Below, piece after piece: positions 45,198 through 54,274 of a DNA stretch of 64,000 bases (positions are counted from its first letter, which is position 1; each line of letters opens with the position of its first letter). The notes under the pieces were generated by a model that worked only from the letters and a program-made list of their open reading frames with translations, was not told the origin of the DNA and ran no database searches. The DNA is from Desulfovibrionaceae bacterium (lineage in GTDB: Bacteria > Desulfobacterota > Desulfovibrionia > Desulfovibrionales > Desulfovibrionaceae). Position numbers and translations under genes: made by a program. The DNA lies in assembly GCA_019421865.1 (NCBI GenBank), contig JAHZEL010000001.1, forward strand, positions 141,001 through 205,000, written 5' to 3'.

Positions 45198-46445
45198 ATG
45201 ACGCTCGGGACCGACAGACGGACCTCTCTGATATTTCTTTCTCTTCTCTGCTTTGCCCTTGCCGACGTACGCGACGGGCTGGGGCCTTTTCTCGGTGTGT
45301 ACCTTCAGGAACAGGGCTGGACGCCCGATGAAATAGGCTTTGTCATGACGGTCGGCGGACTGGCGGAACTGTTCTGCATTACGCCGCTCGGTGCTCTGGC
45401 CGACCATACCAGGCGCAAGCGCGGACTCATTGCCGCAAGCGTGCTTCTCATTCTGGCCGCCTGCGGCATGATTTTTTTATGGAACGGCGCCTTTTCAGCC
45501 GGCGTTTCCCGTATTCTGCAGAGCGTGGCGGCCGCGGCCGTGATGCCTGCGCTCACGGGCATCACGCTGGGCATGGTGGGGCAGCAGGGACTTCCCGCCA
45601 GACTGGGCGTCAACGAGGCATGGAGCCATGCCGGAAACGCGGTGACGGCCGTTCTCGGCGGCGTGGTCGGCTACCTGTACGGCATTCCCGGCGTGTTTCT
45701 TGTCATGGCCGTCATGGGAGCTCTCGCGCTCTTCAGCCTGAAATGCATCAACCCGGAGCATATCGACTATGCCGCGGCCCGCGGTCTGGATGCGGCGCAG
45801 GCGCGCCGCCCGGGCAGTCACGGGCAGAGTCTTCGTCTTTTTCTCCGCAACCGGGCGCTCTTTGCCGTGGCACTGACGCTGTTTTTCTTTCATCTGGGCA
45901 ATGCGGCGCTTCTTCCTCTGCTGGGGCAGTCGGCCGTGGCCAGATTCAGCGTGAACGGCGCGGCTTATACCGCTGGTACCGTGGTGCTGGCGCAGGCCAC
46001 CATGATTCTCGTGGCGCTCTGGGGCGCGCGCATGGCGCAGACCAGAGGTTACGGCTGGCTTTTTCTCATTGCGCTGGCGGCGCTTCCGCTTCGCGGGGCC
46101 ATTGCAGGCCTGTGGGCAAGTCCCTGGAACATCATTCCGGTACAGATGCTCGACGGCGTGGGCGCAGGTCTGCTCGGCGTGGCTACGCCCGGCATCATTG
46201 CCCGCCTGCTGCAGGGGAGCGGGCACATCAACATGGGCCTCGGCATCGTGCTGACAGTACAGGGAGTGGGCGCTTCGCTAAGCAGCACCTACGGCGGGCT
46301 GTTCGCGCATCACATAAGCTACAGTACGGCCTTTCTGGCGCTTGCCGCGGCCCCATGTCTGGGACTTGTTCTCTTCATCGTGTCGGTGCGTGTCATGCCT
46401 GCTCTGGCGGCCACGCTGAAATGCGGCTCGGAAGGCTCCTGCTGA
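45198..46445 (+). CDS. MFS transporter
   Basis: A 415-residue major facilitator with about 12 hydrophobic segments. The loop GALADHTRRKRGLIAASVLL between helices 2 and 3 is the MFS signature (G-x3-D-x2-RRK). The opening FADVRDGLGPFLGVYLQEQG resembles exporters of the YQ-/YdeE-like MFS branch. GGAGG precedes the ATG. It stands alone, convergent with the peptidase gene. Substrate unknown. Confidence 0.88.
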   Translation: MTLGTDRRTSLIFLSLLCFALADVRDGLGPFLGVYLQEQGWTPDEIGFVMTVGGLAELFCITPLGALADHTRRKRGLIAASVLLILAACGMIFLWNGAFSAGVSRILQSVAAAAVMPALTGITLGMVGQQGLPARLGVNEAWSHAGNAVTAVLGGVVGYLYGIPGVFLVMAVMGALALFSLKCINPEHIDYAAARGLDAAQARRPGSHGQSLRLFLRNRALFAVALTLFFFHLGNAALLPLLGQSAVARFSVNGAAYTAGTVVLAQATMILVALWGARMAQTRGYGWLFLIALAALPLRGAIAGLWASPWNIIPVQMLDGVGAGLLGVATPGIIARLLQGSGHINMGLGIVLTVQGVGASLSSTYGGLFAHHISYSTAFLALAAAPCLGLVLFIVSVRVMPALAATLKCGSEGSC

Positions 46446-46587
46446 AACGTCGTGTCTGTGGTTCCGGTCCGCATCAGTCACGAGCCGGACGGGTCGTCCG
46501 CTCCGTTCTGAACGGGGGGCGGGGCGTCTGGCTGCGCTTTTCAGGGCTGTGCCGGCCGCTCGAATCGGCCTCTCCGAACCTGCGCCA

Positions 46588-47580
46588 TCAGCCCATGTCG
46601 CAGAAGGGCAGATCGGCGGCAGCCGGACACGCTTCCGTGCTTTCGGCGGAGCGCACGGCCCTGTTGACGGCTTTTCCCATGACATAGGCGGCCAGCGTGC
46701 CCACGGCGTCCTGATTGGCGCGGACGTTGCCCGTGGAGAGCGCATAGAGGCTGTCGCCGTCGGCCGAGGTGTGCACGGGACGGATGGTTCTGGCCAGACC
46801 GTTGTGCGCCATGGCGGCGATCTTTTTCAGCTGGCTTTTGCTGAAGGCGGCATTGGTGATGACGGCGCCGATGGTCGTGTTGCCGGTGAAAAGATTGTCG
46901 GCCCGACCGGCACAGGTTCTGAAAAGCGCGTCCTCACTGCCCGCAAAGCCCGTGCCGTCGGCAGAAAGCATGCCGGCGATCTGCCTTCCCGTGTCAATGT
47001 CGAAAATGTCGCCCAGCGCGTTGACGGCCACCACGGCTCCTACCATCACTTCGCCGATGCGCACGGCAAAGGTGCCGAGTCCCGACTTCATCATGGTGGA
47101 CACGCCGTTGAGCTTGCCCACGCTGCACCCCGTACCTGCGCCCACGTTGCCGCAGGCATCGGCATGCTTTCCGGCATCGAGACAGGCGGCGTAGCCCGTA
47201 TCGGCGTCGGGGCGGGCACAGCTTGCGCTCATCTGCAGATCGTACAGACATGAGGCGCACACCAGAGGAACTCTGGCAAATCCCGTGTCGAAGCCCTGCC
47301 CCTTTTCTTCCAGATAGCGCATGACTCCGTCCGCCGCAGAGAGTCCGAACGCGCTGCCGCCGCTCAGAAGCAGCGCATGAATGCGCTCGCAGGCGGCGGT
47401 AGGCGCCAGCAGCTCCGTTTCCCGGGAGGCCGGGCCTCCGCCCCGAACATCCACGGCCGCGGCCATGTCGCTGTCGGCCAGAAGAACGGTGCAGCCGGTA
47501 ACGCCCGTCCGGTCCTGCGCGTGGCCGATACGGAATCCGGGAATCTCATGAAGAGGAATTTCGATCATGTAGTCATTCAT
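46588..47580 (-). CDS. P1/S58-family peptidase (DmpA/NylC-like)
   Basis: A 330-residue member of the N-terminal-nucleophile peptidase family that cleaves itself into two chains. DVRGGGPASRETELLAP, HALLLSGGSAFGLSAADGVM and GNVGAGTGCSVGKLNGVSTM are family landmarks. GNTTIGAVITNAAFSKSQ holds the probable autocleavage site Asn234-Thr235, with Thr as nucleophile, as in NylC. The ATG at 47580 follows GGGAGG; the longer frame to 47676 is rejected. It may act on small peptides or D-amino acid amides in the cytoplasm. Confidence 0.9.
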   Translation of the reverse strand: MNDYMIEIPLHEIPGFRIGHAQDRTGVTGCTVLLADSDMAAAVDVRGGGPASRETELLAPTAACERIHALLLSGGSAFGLSAADGVMRYLEEKGQGFDTGFARVPLVCASCLYDLQMSASCARPDADTGYAACLDAGKHADACGNVGAGTGCSVGKLNGVSTMMKSGLGTFAVRIGEVMVGAVVAVNALGDIFDIDTGRQIAGMLSADGTGFAGSEDALFRTCAGRADNLFTGNTTIGAVITNAAFSKSQLKKIAAMAHNGLARTIRPVHTSADGDSLYALSTGNVRANQDAVGTLAAYVMGKAVNRAVRSAESTEACPAAADLPFCDMG

Positions 47581-47974
47581 GGCATGCCTCCCGCGGGGAA
47601 AATAACAGGAGCGTGCGTCGGCGACAAGCGGAGACGGGTGAAAAGCTCCACCTGCTTCAGTCTCGGCCTTTTTCAACGAGAGGCAACCATGATCTGCGCT
47701 GTACAGATGAAGGGCAGCCCCTTTTTCTTCAGACGCTTTTGCTCTCTTGTTACCTTCGTATTAATGCTATATTCTTCCGTAAAAAGTGATCAGACAGGCA
47801 AATCTTTGCAGGCCTATTCTGCGACTGCAATTCGTCATGTATTTCGCTTTTTTCAAACGGATGCCTGTAGTATGTTGAACCGGCATTGCTTTCTGTGCAT
47901 AAAATAACAAAGTGCAGAATGTGCAACAAATGTTGTCGGATAAGAGAGAGTCTTTTAACCATGAGGAATAATTC
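47581..47974. other. intergenic region between divergent peptidase and kinase genes
   Basis: The 394-bp gap must hold promoters for both divergent genes. A weak candidate for the kinase is TTGTTA near 47749 followed by TATATT near 47770. No RNA gene or strong hairpin was seen. Confidence 0.35.
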
Positions 47975-50533
47975 ATGAAGGCGTTAAATAAATGGCGTCA
48001 GCCGACAATATTCAAAAGAGTTCGATTCAGTGCTCTTATATTCTTCATGGTTATGTTGTTTTCCATCGCAGGTTATCTGTTGATGAAGAACAATATGTTG
48101 AAAAATGCCCAGCAGCTCGGCTATGCACTTTCACGCAGCTATTCTTCCGACTATCAGAATCATCTGAAGTTCTATGAGATGATGCTCTCCTTCGGCGCCT
48201 ATACCGTGAACAGCATCGATCAGGAACAGATGAGCATCAGTGTCAAGACAAAGCGCATACTGATGTATTTTGAGATGCTGCAGAGCATTTTCGGCAAGGG
48301 CATCGTGGATCCGTATCTGGTCAAGGGCTCGCAGATCATTGCGCTCAATCCCTGGGATGGCGACGAGGAATACGACTTCAGCAATGCGGAATGGTACAAG
48401 CTGGCCGAACAGCATCCCGACAGGGCCGTCTTCACCGATCTTTACACCGATGCCATCTCCGGCAATCCTATCATCACCATTGCCCGGCGCTGCGACTCCG
48501 GTTCCATTCTGGCCTTTGATATTTTTCCTGAGAACCTGAAGAGCACCTACAGGGAACTTGATCTTCCCGAAGCCGGTTCCTTCTTCATCTGTGATCGTAC
48601 GGGCGCCATCATCCACGCGCAGACCGATGCCGGAGTCGACGAGGATACCATGCAGAAATACGTCCGGAATCTGTTCACGCTCATTCACGAACAGGATATG
48701 TCCGGCTATTCCGCAAGCATCATGGATCTGAACAACCGGCAGAGCGGGATCTATTATTATGAAATGCCGAACGGCTGGCTTTCCATGATAACGATTCCCT
48801 TCAAGACCATTTTCGGCGGACTGGAGCTGTTCAAAAGCGTCTTTCTCGTGCTCTTTCTCATCACCGTGACCGGTATGGGAATTCTGACCTGGCGGGATAT
48901 GTGCAACTGGCGAAGGTTCAAGCGCACCAACGAGGCCATACGAGTGCTCGGCAACAGCTACTACGCCATATACCGCATAGACATTGTTCAGAAGACCTAT
49001 GAAATGATCAAGGCGTCCGATCTGGTGCGGAGCAGACTTCCTTCCAAAGGAGATTATGACGCGCTCATGGACGTATTGTGCGAGGTGGTGGAGTCCGACT
49101 GTCTGCAGGAGTACCGGGACAACTTTTCCCTGCAGAACATGCAGAGGCTTGTGTCGCACCGGATCCGCGACTTCGGCGGCGACTTCCGCCGCCGCTTCGG
49201 CGACCGCTATCACTGGGTGAGCGTGCGCGTGCTGTTCGACGAGTCGCTCGCGCCCGGCGAGGTGATTCTCTGTTTCAGGATGATCGATCAGGAGAAGCAG
49301 AAGGAATTTCAGGAACGCAGACTCATCGAGGCTTCGCTGGAAAAGTCGAAGCAGAGCGAAAAGGCCAAGCAGGCCTTCTTCAGCAATATGTCGCACGAAA
49401 TGCGCACGCCGCTGAACGCCATCGTGAACCTGTCCGAGCTTGCGGAACAGGCGGCAGGCGATCCGGAAAAAATCAGCAACTATCTCAAGAAGATCAATCT
49501 CTCCAGCCGTCACATGCTTCAGCTCGTCAACGAGATTCTTGAGCTGTCGAGTCTTGAACAGGGCAGAACCGAGGTGGCCAGCCATCCCATGAATCTGCCG
49601 CGCTGCCTTGAGGACAGTCTGGCTCCTTTCCGCATTCAGGCGGCGCGGGACGGAAAGCCGTTCACCTATGAGTGCCATCTGGAACAGGCGCAGGTGATGG
49701 GCGACGAACTTCGCCTGACGCAGATCATGAACAATCTGCTTTCCAATGCGCTGAAGTTCACGGAGCCCGGCGATTCCGTTTCCGTGCGCGTTTCGCAGCT
49801 GACGCAGCAGGGGAATCCGCAGTACAAGATCATTGTGGCGGATACCGGCAAAGGCATGTCTCCCGAATTTCTGGGCAGACTGTTCGAGCCTTACTCGCGC
49901 GAAAGCCGGTTTTCTTCCCGCATCACGGGCACCGGACTCGGCATGCCCATCGTGAAAAAGCTGGTGGAGCTGATGAACGGCCATATCAATGTCGAAAGCA
50001 CGCCGGATGTCGGAACCACGTTCACCATCATTCTTCCCTTCCTGCTGGCGCAGCAGACAGCAGCCCCGGAATCCGCTCCGGCCCCCAGAAAGGACGAGCC
50101 GGGCGTGTCGCTGGCGGGCAAACGTATTCTGCTGGTGGAAGACAATGCCATCAACATGGAAGTGGCCGATGAAATTCTTTCCTGCAACGACATGAAGGTG
50201 GAACAGGCCTGGAACGGCCGGGAAGCGGTGGAAGCCTTCAAGAAGTCGGAGCCGTATCACTTCGACGTGATCCTCATGGATATGCAGATGCCGGAAATGG
50301 ACGGCTGCGAGGCGGCCCGCTGCATCCGTGCTCTGAACAGGCCCGACGCCCGCAGCGTGCCCATCATTGCCGTTACGGCCAACGCCTTTGCCGAGGACAT
50401 CGCCGCCACCACGGAAGCGGGCATGGACGGGCATGTCTCCAAGCCCATTGATTTTCCCATGCTGTTTGCCACGCTGAAGGACGTGCTCAGCCGGAAGGGC
50501 GGAGGAGATGTCGGCCGGAAGCTGGACGGCTGA
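47975..50533 (+). CDS. hybrid sensor histidine kinase with receiver domain
   Basis: An 852-residue inner-membrane kinase. TM1 is near residues 18-36 (SALIFFMVMLFSIAGYLLM), a periplasmic Cache/PAS-like sensor fills residues 37-285, TM2 lies near 286-305. A cytoplasmic PAS-like region follows (about 310-440). The HisKA domain has FFSNMSHEMRTPLNAIV with phospho-His about residue 474; the ATPase domain shows LTQIMNNLLSNALKFTEPGD (N box), IVADTGKGMSPEF (G1) and GTGLGMPIVKKL (G2). A C-terminal receiver (about 713-845) carries the phospho-Asp in VILMDMQMPEMDG near residue 769. A separate output regulator is not adjacent. Signal unknown. Confidence 0.93.
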   Translation: MKALNKWRQPTIFKRVRFSALIFFMVMLFSIAGYLLMKNNMLKNAQQLGYALSRSYSSDYQNHLKFYEMMLSFGAYTVNSIDQEQMSISVKTKRILMYFEMLQSIFGKGIVDPYLVKGSQIIALNPWDGDEEYDFSNAEWYKLAEQHPDRAVFTDLYTDAISGNPIITIARRCDSGSILAFDIFPENLKSTYRELDLPEAGSFFICDRTGAIIHAQTDAGVDEDTMQKYVRNLFTLIHEQDMSGYSASIMDLNNRQSGIYYYEMPNGWLSMITIPFKTIFGGLELFKSVFLVLFLITVTGMGILTWRDMCNWRRFKRTNEAIRVLGNSYYAIYRIDIVQKTYEMIKASDLVRSRLPSKGDYDALMDVLCEVVESDCLQEYRDNFSLQNMQRLVSHRIRDFGGDFRRRFGDRYHWVSVRVLFDESLAPGEVILCFRMIDQEKQKEFQERRLIEASLEKSKQSEKAKQAFFSNMSHEMRTPLNAIVNLSELAEQAAGDPEKISNYLKKINLSSRHMLQLVNEILELSSLEQGRTEVASHPMNLPRCLEDSLAPFRIQAARDGKPFTYECHLEQAQVMGDELRLTQIMNNLLSNALKFTEPGDSVSVRVSQLTQQGNPQYKIIVADTGKGMSPEFLGRLFEPYSRESRFSSRITGTGLGMPIVKKLVELMNGHINVESTPDVGTTFTIILPFLLAQQTAAPESAPAPRKDEPGVSLAGKRILLVEDNAINMEVADEILSCNDMKVEQAWNGREAVEAFKKSEPYHFDVILMDMQMPEMDGCEAARCIRALNRPDARSVPIIAVTANAFAEDIAATTEAGMDGHVSKPIDFPMLFATLKDVLSRKGGGDVGRKLDG

Positions 50534-50665
50534 GAAGAAGAGGGGAGTCGGGGGCCGCGGGCGCGCCCTGCGTGTACTTGTACCAGTCGCAAGGCAATGC
50601 CCGTCTTCTCACGATGAGGGCTTCGTCGGATGACGGATGCCCAGAGGGGAAGCTCGTATAGACAA

Positions 50666-50705
50666 GAGCGCCGGACTGCCGTGAGGGGCGGTTCGGCGCT
50701 TTTTA
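50666..50705 (+). terminator. rho-independent terminator after the histidine kinase
   Basis: AGCGCCGGACTGCC and GGCGGTTCGGCGCT form the stem around GTGAGG, followed by TTTTTAT. Confidence 0.85.
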
Positions 50706-50725
50706 TCATCGGCAATCGGCGGATG

Positions 50726-51589
50726 TCAGTGCTCCATAGACGACAAAAGGTGGAGTTCTGAAAATTTTTTAAGTTGCTCCAGATAAGTCACGCGTCCTGA
50801 AATTGAGCGTTCCATGATTCGTCTTTTTGAGGTAGCAGCTTGATGTACTTGATATCTTGCAGCTCGAAGTCTTCTCATAAATGAGCGCGGCGCGATAAGA
50901 TGCTTTTTTAAAGGAATTGCACCAGTAATTACTATAGTTTTTTCTCCTTTTGTATATTGTAATTTTTTATAGTTTATTTTAAGATTATGAGATGAAATTA
51001 TGTTAATAATTTGATTTTTTTTATTAATAGATATAAAATCTCCAGAAAAAGTCATGTCGTCGCCATATCTAGTATAGCATAATTCTTTTGTCACTCGTAA
51101 AAGTTTACGGTCTAAATTCTCTAAAAGAATATTTACAAGATATCCGCTTGTAGCCGTCCCCTGAGGAAGACTGTAGTTATAAGTTGTTAGTTTGGTAAGT
51201 ATTGTTGCTACTTGTGGACTGCAGTGAAGTTTCTTTTCAAAAATTTTTCTTACACGCGAAGAATGAATATTATTAAAGCAATCCTTTATATCTATACATA
51301 GTTTTGCTCGATGGCCTATATGCTGAGCTGCATTTTCTATGCTAGATTTTTGTGGACACCATCCATAAGCAGCAGAACTAACTGGAACGTGTTTGTATAG
51401 CAAGCGAAGTATCTTTTTCTGTATATTATCTAATTCTTTTTTAACTACAACTATATTACGGGATTTACCTTTTCTAATAATTGTTTTTTCTGAATAATAA
51501 TTACTGATATTATCAGCTAATTTTCTAAGCTGATCTTCATCGGTATGGAGTCGATAAGCAAGATGTCGTACACTTCTAATATTTAGCAT
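50726..51589 (-). CDS. retron-type reverse transcriptase
   Basis: A 287-residue RT. Conserved blocks are KSSIENAAQHIGHRAKLCID (NAxxH motif of retron RTs at residues 86-90, then catalytic Asp), LPQGTATSGYLVNIL (the PQG block; usually followed by SP), CYTRYGDDMTFSGD with the active-site YGDD (residues 175-178, where retrons mostly have YADD) and TIVITGAIPLKKHLIAPRSF (VTG-like motif). It starts 2 bases after the XRE gene stop, so the two are an operon. No maturase or variable-repeat features are seen. It is probably an anti-phage retron. It lies in AT-rich DNA flanked by GC-rich backbone, next to tRNA-Ser. Confidence 0.85.
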   Translation of the reverse strand: MLNIRSVRHLAYRLHTDEDQLRKLADNISNYYSEKTIIRKGKSRNIVVVKKELDNIQKKILRLLYKHVPVSSAAYGWCPQKSSIENAAQHIGHRAKLCIDIKDCFNNIHSSRVRKIFEKKLHCSPQVATILTKLTTYNYSLPQGTATSGYLVNILLENLDRKLLRVTKELCYTRYGDDMTFSGDFISINKKNQIINIISSHNLKINYKKLQYTKGEKTIVITGAIPLKKHLIAPRSFMRRLRAARYQVHQAATSKRRIMERSISGRVTYLEQLKKFSELHLLSSMEH

Positions 51590-51591
51590 AG

Positions 51592-51882
51592 TTACTTCAA
51601 GGTTAAATATTTTAGCATGGATTGTTGCATTTTTTCAAAAAATTTCTTTTGTCTTTCTGTAAGTTCTGGAGGAATATCACTTGCAGCAATCAAAATAAAT
51701 TCTTTTGAAATATTTAATTTCTCTGCAAAACTTGTGAGTGTAGTTAAACTTACAGTTTTTTTATCGTTTTCGACAAGTGAAAGAAAGTTTTGACTGACTT
51801 CAAGTTTTTGAGCCATTTCTCCTTGGCTGATATTCTTTGCCACTCTAAGAGCTTTTAGTATTGACCCAACGGACGCCATCAT
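51592..51882 (-). CDS. XRE-family helix-turn-helix regulator of the retron operon
   Basis: A 96-residue DNA-binding protein: GSILKALRVAKNISQGEMAQ, KLEVSQNFLSLVENDKKTVS, TTLTSFAEKLNISKEF is a complete HTH_3 domain, followed by a short helical tail. GGAGG lies a few bases upstream; start is the ATG at 51882 or the next at 51879. It is co-transcribed with the RT. It may be an autoregulator or, as in HTH-containing retron types, part of the effector arrangement. Confidence 0.87.
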   Translation of the reverse strand: MMASVGSILKALRVAKNISQGEMAQKLEVSQNFLSLVENDKKTVSLTTLTSFAEKLNISKEFILIAASDIPPELTERQKKFFEKMQQSMLKYLTLK

Positions 51883-51885
51883 CAA

Positions 51886-52262
51886 CCTCCATTAGGATTG
51901 AAATTTGTGCGCTTTGGTCTACATCCACCTCCAACTACCATCAAAACTGAAAAAACTTGCATATCTCAAAGAGATAATGGAGAATATCCCGTACAAGTTT
52001 TAACACGATTACGAGTTTAGAAAATGGCACGCGCTTCCCAGCGACAAGTAAGTGTTTACTTCCTGATAAAAATGCATAAAAAATAATCTGCATTATCAAA
52101 AAGAGTCTCATATTATAATGCTCCTTTGTAGCTCATGGCAAGAGCAACGGAGACGCAGCTGAAGAGACACCGTATCTCTTCTTAAAAATGGCTGAACGTT
52201 CTCCGCGCTCGACCAGAGTCACAAATAAGCATTATAAAATAATGCAGAGTTGCTGATCTAAG
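51886..52262. other. AT-rich leader upstream of the XRE-RT operon
   Basis: No gene seen. It contains several short hairpins read on either strand: AAGTAAGTGTTTACTT near 52047, GCATTATAAAATAATGC near 52229 and AGAGACACCGTATCTCT near 52164. Retron msr-msd RNAs are encoded just upstream of their RT operon, so a minus-strand non-coding RNA may lie here or continue into the next segment. Confidence 0.4.
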
Positions 52263-52372
52263 ACACGCATGCCACGCCGCGACATCGTGTCGCCGGGCGT
52301 GGCCACAGGTCCAAGAACCCCAAATGGGGGCCCCGCAAGGGGGCATAGGTCCTTTTAAGGACAAAAGAATGC
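52263..52372 (-). ncRNA. strongly structured segment, candidate retron msr-msd or other small RNA
   Basis: A chain of tight GC hairpins in otherwise AT-rich DNA: GCCACGCC...GGGCGTGGC with inner GCGACA/TGTCGC (about 52271-52303), CCCC-AAAT-GGGG, GCCCC-GCAA-GGGGC and GGTCC-TTTTAA-GGAC. Strand is assumed from the downstream XRE-RT operon. The flanking a1/a2 complementarity of a retron RNA could not be established by eye. Confidence 0.35.
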
Positions 52373-52693
52373 CACTAGAAGAGATAGTTATTCGCTGAGA
52401 TTGTCAAAGAACGTTTCAGGCGGAACGCCTGCTCATGGGAAGTAAATAGTTTGAAGCTGGTAAAAAGTCAATTTTTTTTTGACATTAAGTCAAAATAAAG
52501 ATCGTGTATGTATAATATTATTTATTAATATCAATATGTTAATTTTTTATCGGTGTTGATTTTTTTGCATGGTGACTATGAACTGCTTACGTACTGTCCG
52601 CGATCTCCAGAGGAAGAGTGCAAAATTTGAGAAAATAGTACGAATGCCTCAAAGGCGTCTGCAGATTTTCTTTTGCCGATATGTTCTGTCGGA

Positions 52694-52729
52694 TTAAAAG
52701 AAAAAACCCGTTGATGAAATCAACGGGTT
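52694..52729 (-). terminator. rho-independent terminator of tRNA-Ser
   Basis: Read on the minus strand: AACCCGTTGAT-TTC-ATCAACGGGTT followed by TTTTCTTTT. It follows the tRNA 3' end by about 12 bases. Confidence 0.9.
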
Positions 52730-52740
52730 ATCTTCTCAGA

Positions 52741-52835
52741 TGGCGGAGAGAGAGGGATTTGAACCCTCGATACAGGTTTATGCCCGTATACTCGCTTAGC
52801 AGGCGAGCTCCTTCGGCCGACTCGGACATCTCTCC
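52741..52835 (-). tRNA. tRNA-Ser(GCT)
   Basis: 95 nt with encoded CCA. The acceptor stem GGAGAGA pairs with TCTCTCC, T arm GAGGG-TTCAAAT-CCCTC, a long class II variable arm, and anticodon loop CTGCTAA giving GCT (reads AGC/AGU). The AT-rich retron region begins just beyond its terminator; no duplicate of its 3' end was seen. Confidence 0.95.
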
Positions 52836-52927
52836 GCGCCATGAAGCGCAGTGTTATGCGCAACGGGGACATAGCTACACGAAGTAGCGTAGCTTGTCAA
52901 GTCCCGCACAACAGGAATTTTACGGTA

Positions 52928-53686
52928 TCAGTGCATGTAGAGGGTGGTCATGTCGATGACGCCGTGCACGCCGTCGGCGTAGAAGGCGGTACGCAGGCCG
53001 GTAATACTGACGATGGCCACGATGGCCTGCACGAGCAGGGTGATGCGACCCATGTGGGAGAGGCCGATGACCACGCCGCTGAAGATGACGCCCATCCAGT
53101 ACAGCTGGGTCTGCATCCAGATGATGGCGGATTTTCTCATGAAGGGATCATCCCAGGCCACGCAGGGTGCGATGGCGGTAATGACGAGCATGATCCACAG
53201 GCAGATGCGTAGGGGCATGTAGAAGCGGCCGTAGCGCACGGCGGGATCGTCGGGTTCGCCCATCTGCTTGAGCTGGGCGAAAACGGCGCCGAGAATGACG
53301 GTGCACAGCGGGAAGAGCACGAGCGGGAAGAGGCCGGAGGTGGTGAGGATTTCTCCGGGAACGGCGGCCAGCGCTTCGGACATGACGCAGACGGCGCCCG
53401 CAATCCAGGCGACAAGTCCGCAGACGGAGCATTTTTTCATGGCAGCTGCCGAGCAGACGAGAAGCAGCAGGCAGGCCGTCTGCGCGATGAGCAGGCTTCC
53501 GGAGGCGATGCCGCCGAAGGCGACCAGAGAGGCGACGGCGGCGACGGCGGCGCTTACTGCGGCGCTCTGCCACGTTCTGTAGCTGGGGGAGTCGCCGTGC
53601 CGGTCTTTCCACCAGGCGAAGAGAGCCAGACCGGTGCCGAGCTGGGAAAGGACAGTGAAGAAAACAAGAGGCCAGTTGGTTATCAT
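52928..53686 (-). CDS. DmsC-like membrane anchor subunit
   Basis: A 252-residue polytopic protein with about 8 hydrophobic segments. MITNWPLVFFTVLSQLGTGL and the segment before LKQMGEPDDPAVRYGRFYM resemble DmsC, the quinol-oxidising anchor of DMSO-reductase-type molybdoenzymes. The ATG at 53686 follows AGGAG, so the longer frame to 53731 is not used. No catalytic (DmsA) or iron-sulfur (DmsB) gene is adjacent in the window, so it is an orphan anchor here. Confidence 0.78.
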   Translation of the reverse strand: MITNWPLVFFTVLSQLGTGLALFAWWKDRHGDSPSYRTWQSAAVSAAVAAVASLVAFGGIASGSLLIAQTACLLLLVCSAAAMKKCSVCGLVAWIAGAVCVMSEALAAVPGEILTTSGLFPLVLFPLCTVILGAVFAQLKQMGEPDDPAVRYGRFYMPLRICLWIMLVITAIAPCVAWDDPFMRKSAIIWMQTQLYWMGVIFSGVVIGLSHMGRITLLVQAIVAIVSITGLRTAFYADGVHGVIDMTTLYMH

Positions 53687-54149
53687 GGGAATCTCCTGCT
53701 GAGACTGTTGGGAAAAAAGAAACATGCCCAAGAAGGCGCTGCCTGATAAAAATGATTTTTAAGAGCGGAGTCAAGTCGTTCCTGCGCGGGCGGCGGTATT
53801 ATTCCTTATTATCATGCGCGGCATGGAAAATATGCGTTTGAGCAGTAAGTGGTCCGGATGCTCTTTTTTCGGCTCGGCGGCGAAAAGCAGGACTCTTGAG
53901 GCGCAGAAAAAGCGCTGAGCTTTCCTTTGACTTTTCAGCGAAAAGCAGACGAAAGAGTATCATTTCGTCCCGTTTTGCAGAAAAAAGAAGAGCCGTTGCG
54001 TGAAAAAGAAAGAATGCCGGGGTGAAGGCGGCGTGTTTTTCGTGGAACAGCATGGGGCGTTCCCACAAAAAAGCATTTTTTATTCTGCGTGCGGAACGTG
54101 GGCCATCGGCGTTTTTCCGGAAATTAAACGGCGCGGAAAAAATGACGAA
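53687..54149. other. gap without a supported gene
   Basis: About 460 bases between two minus-strand genes. A 117-codon minus frame (53799-54152) has no start context or family likeness and is not called. Promoter elements for the DmsC-like gene are expected here but none is convincing. Confidence 0.35.
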
Positions 54150-54201
54150 CAATAAAAACGACCGCCGCCCTGTCCGGCATGAACCGTAGACAGGGCGGCG
54201 G
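54150..54201 (-). terminator. rho-independent terminator after the YitT-like gene
   Basis: A 13-bp perfect stem CCGCCGCCCTGTC (54162-54174) / GACAGGGCGGCGG (54189-54201), followed on the minus strand by a T-rich run TCGTTTTTATTG. Confidence 0.88.
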
Positions 54202-54274
54202 AAAAGCTGGTTTATTCTGCCACCTCCGCCTCATTGCGGGGGGCGCGCCTCAGATCGACGGCGTTCGGAAGAGA

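Noticed and set aside
48131..50434. A 767-codon minus-strand frame opposite the histidine kinase
   Set aside because: Same artefact of codon bias; no motifs, and the plus strand holds all kinase motifs.
50726..51589. Diversity-generating retroelement
   Set aside because: No template/variable repeat pair, no Avd-like gene and no C-type-lectin target nearby; NAxxH and VTG-like motifs favour a retron RT.
53799..54152. A 117-codon minus frame between the DmsC-like and YitT-like genes
   Set aside because: Phe/Arg/Ala-rich composition without motif; it lies next to a terminator and lacks start context.
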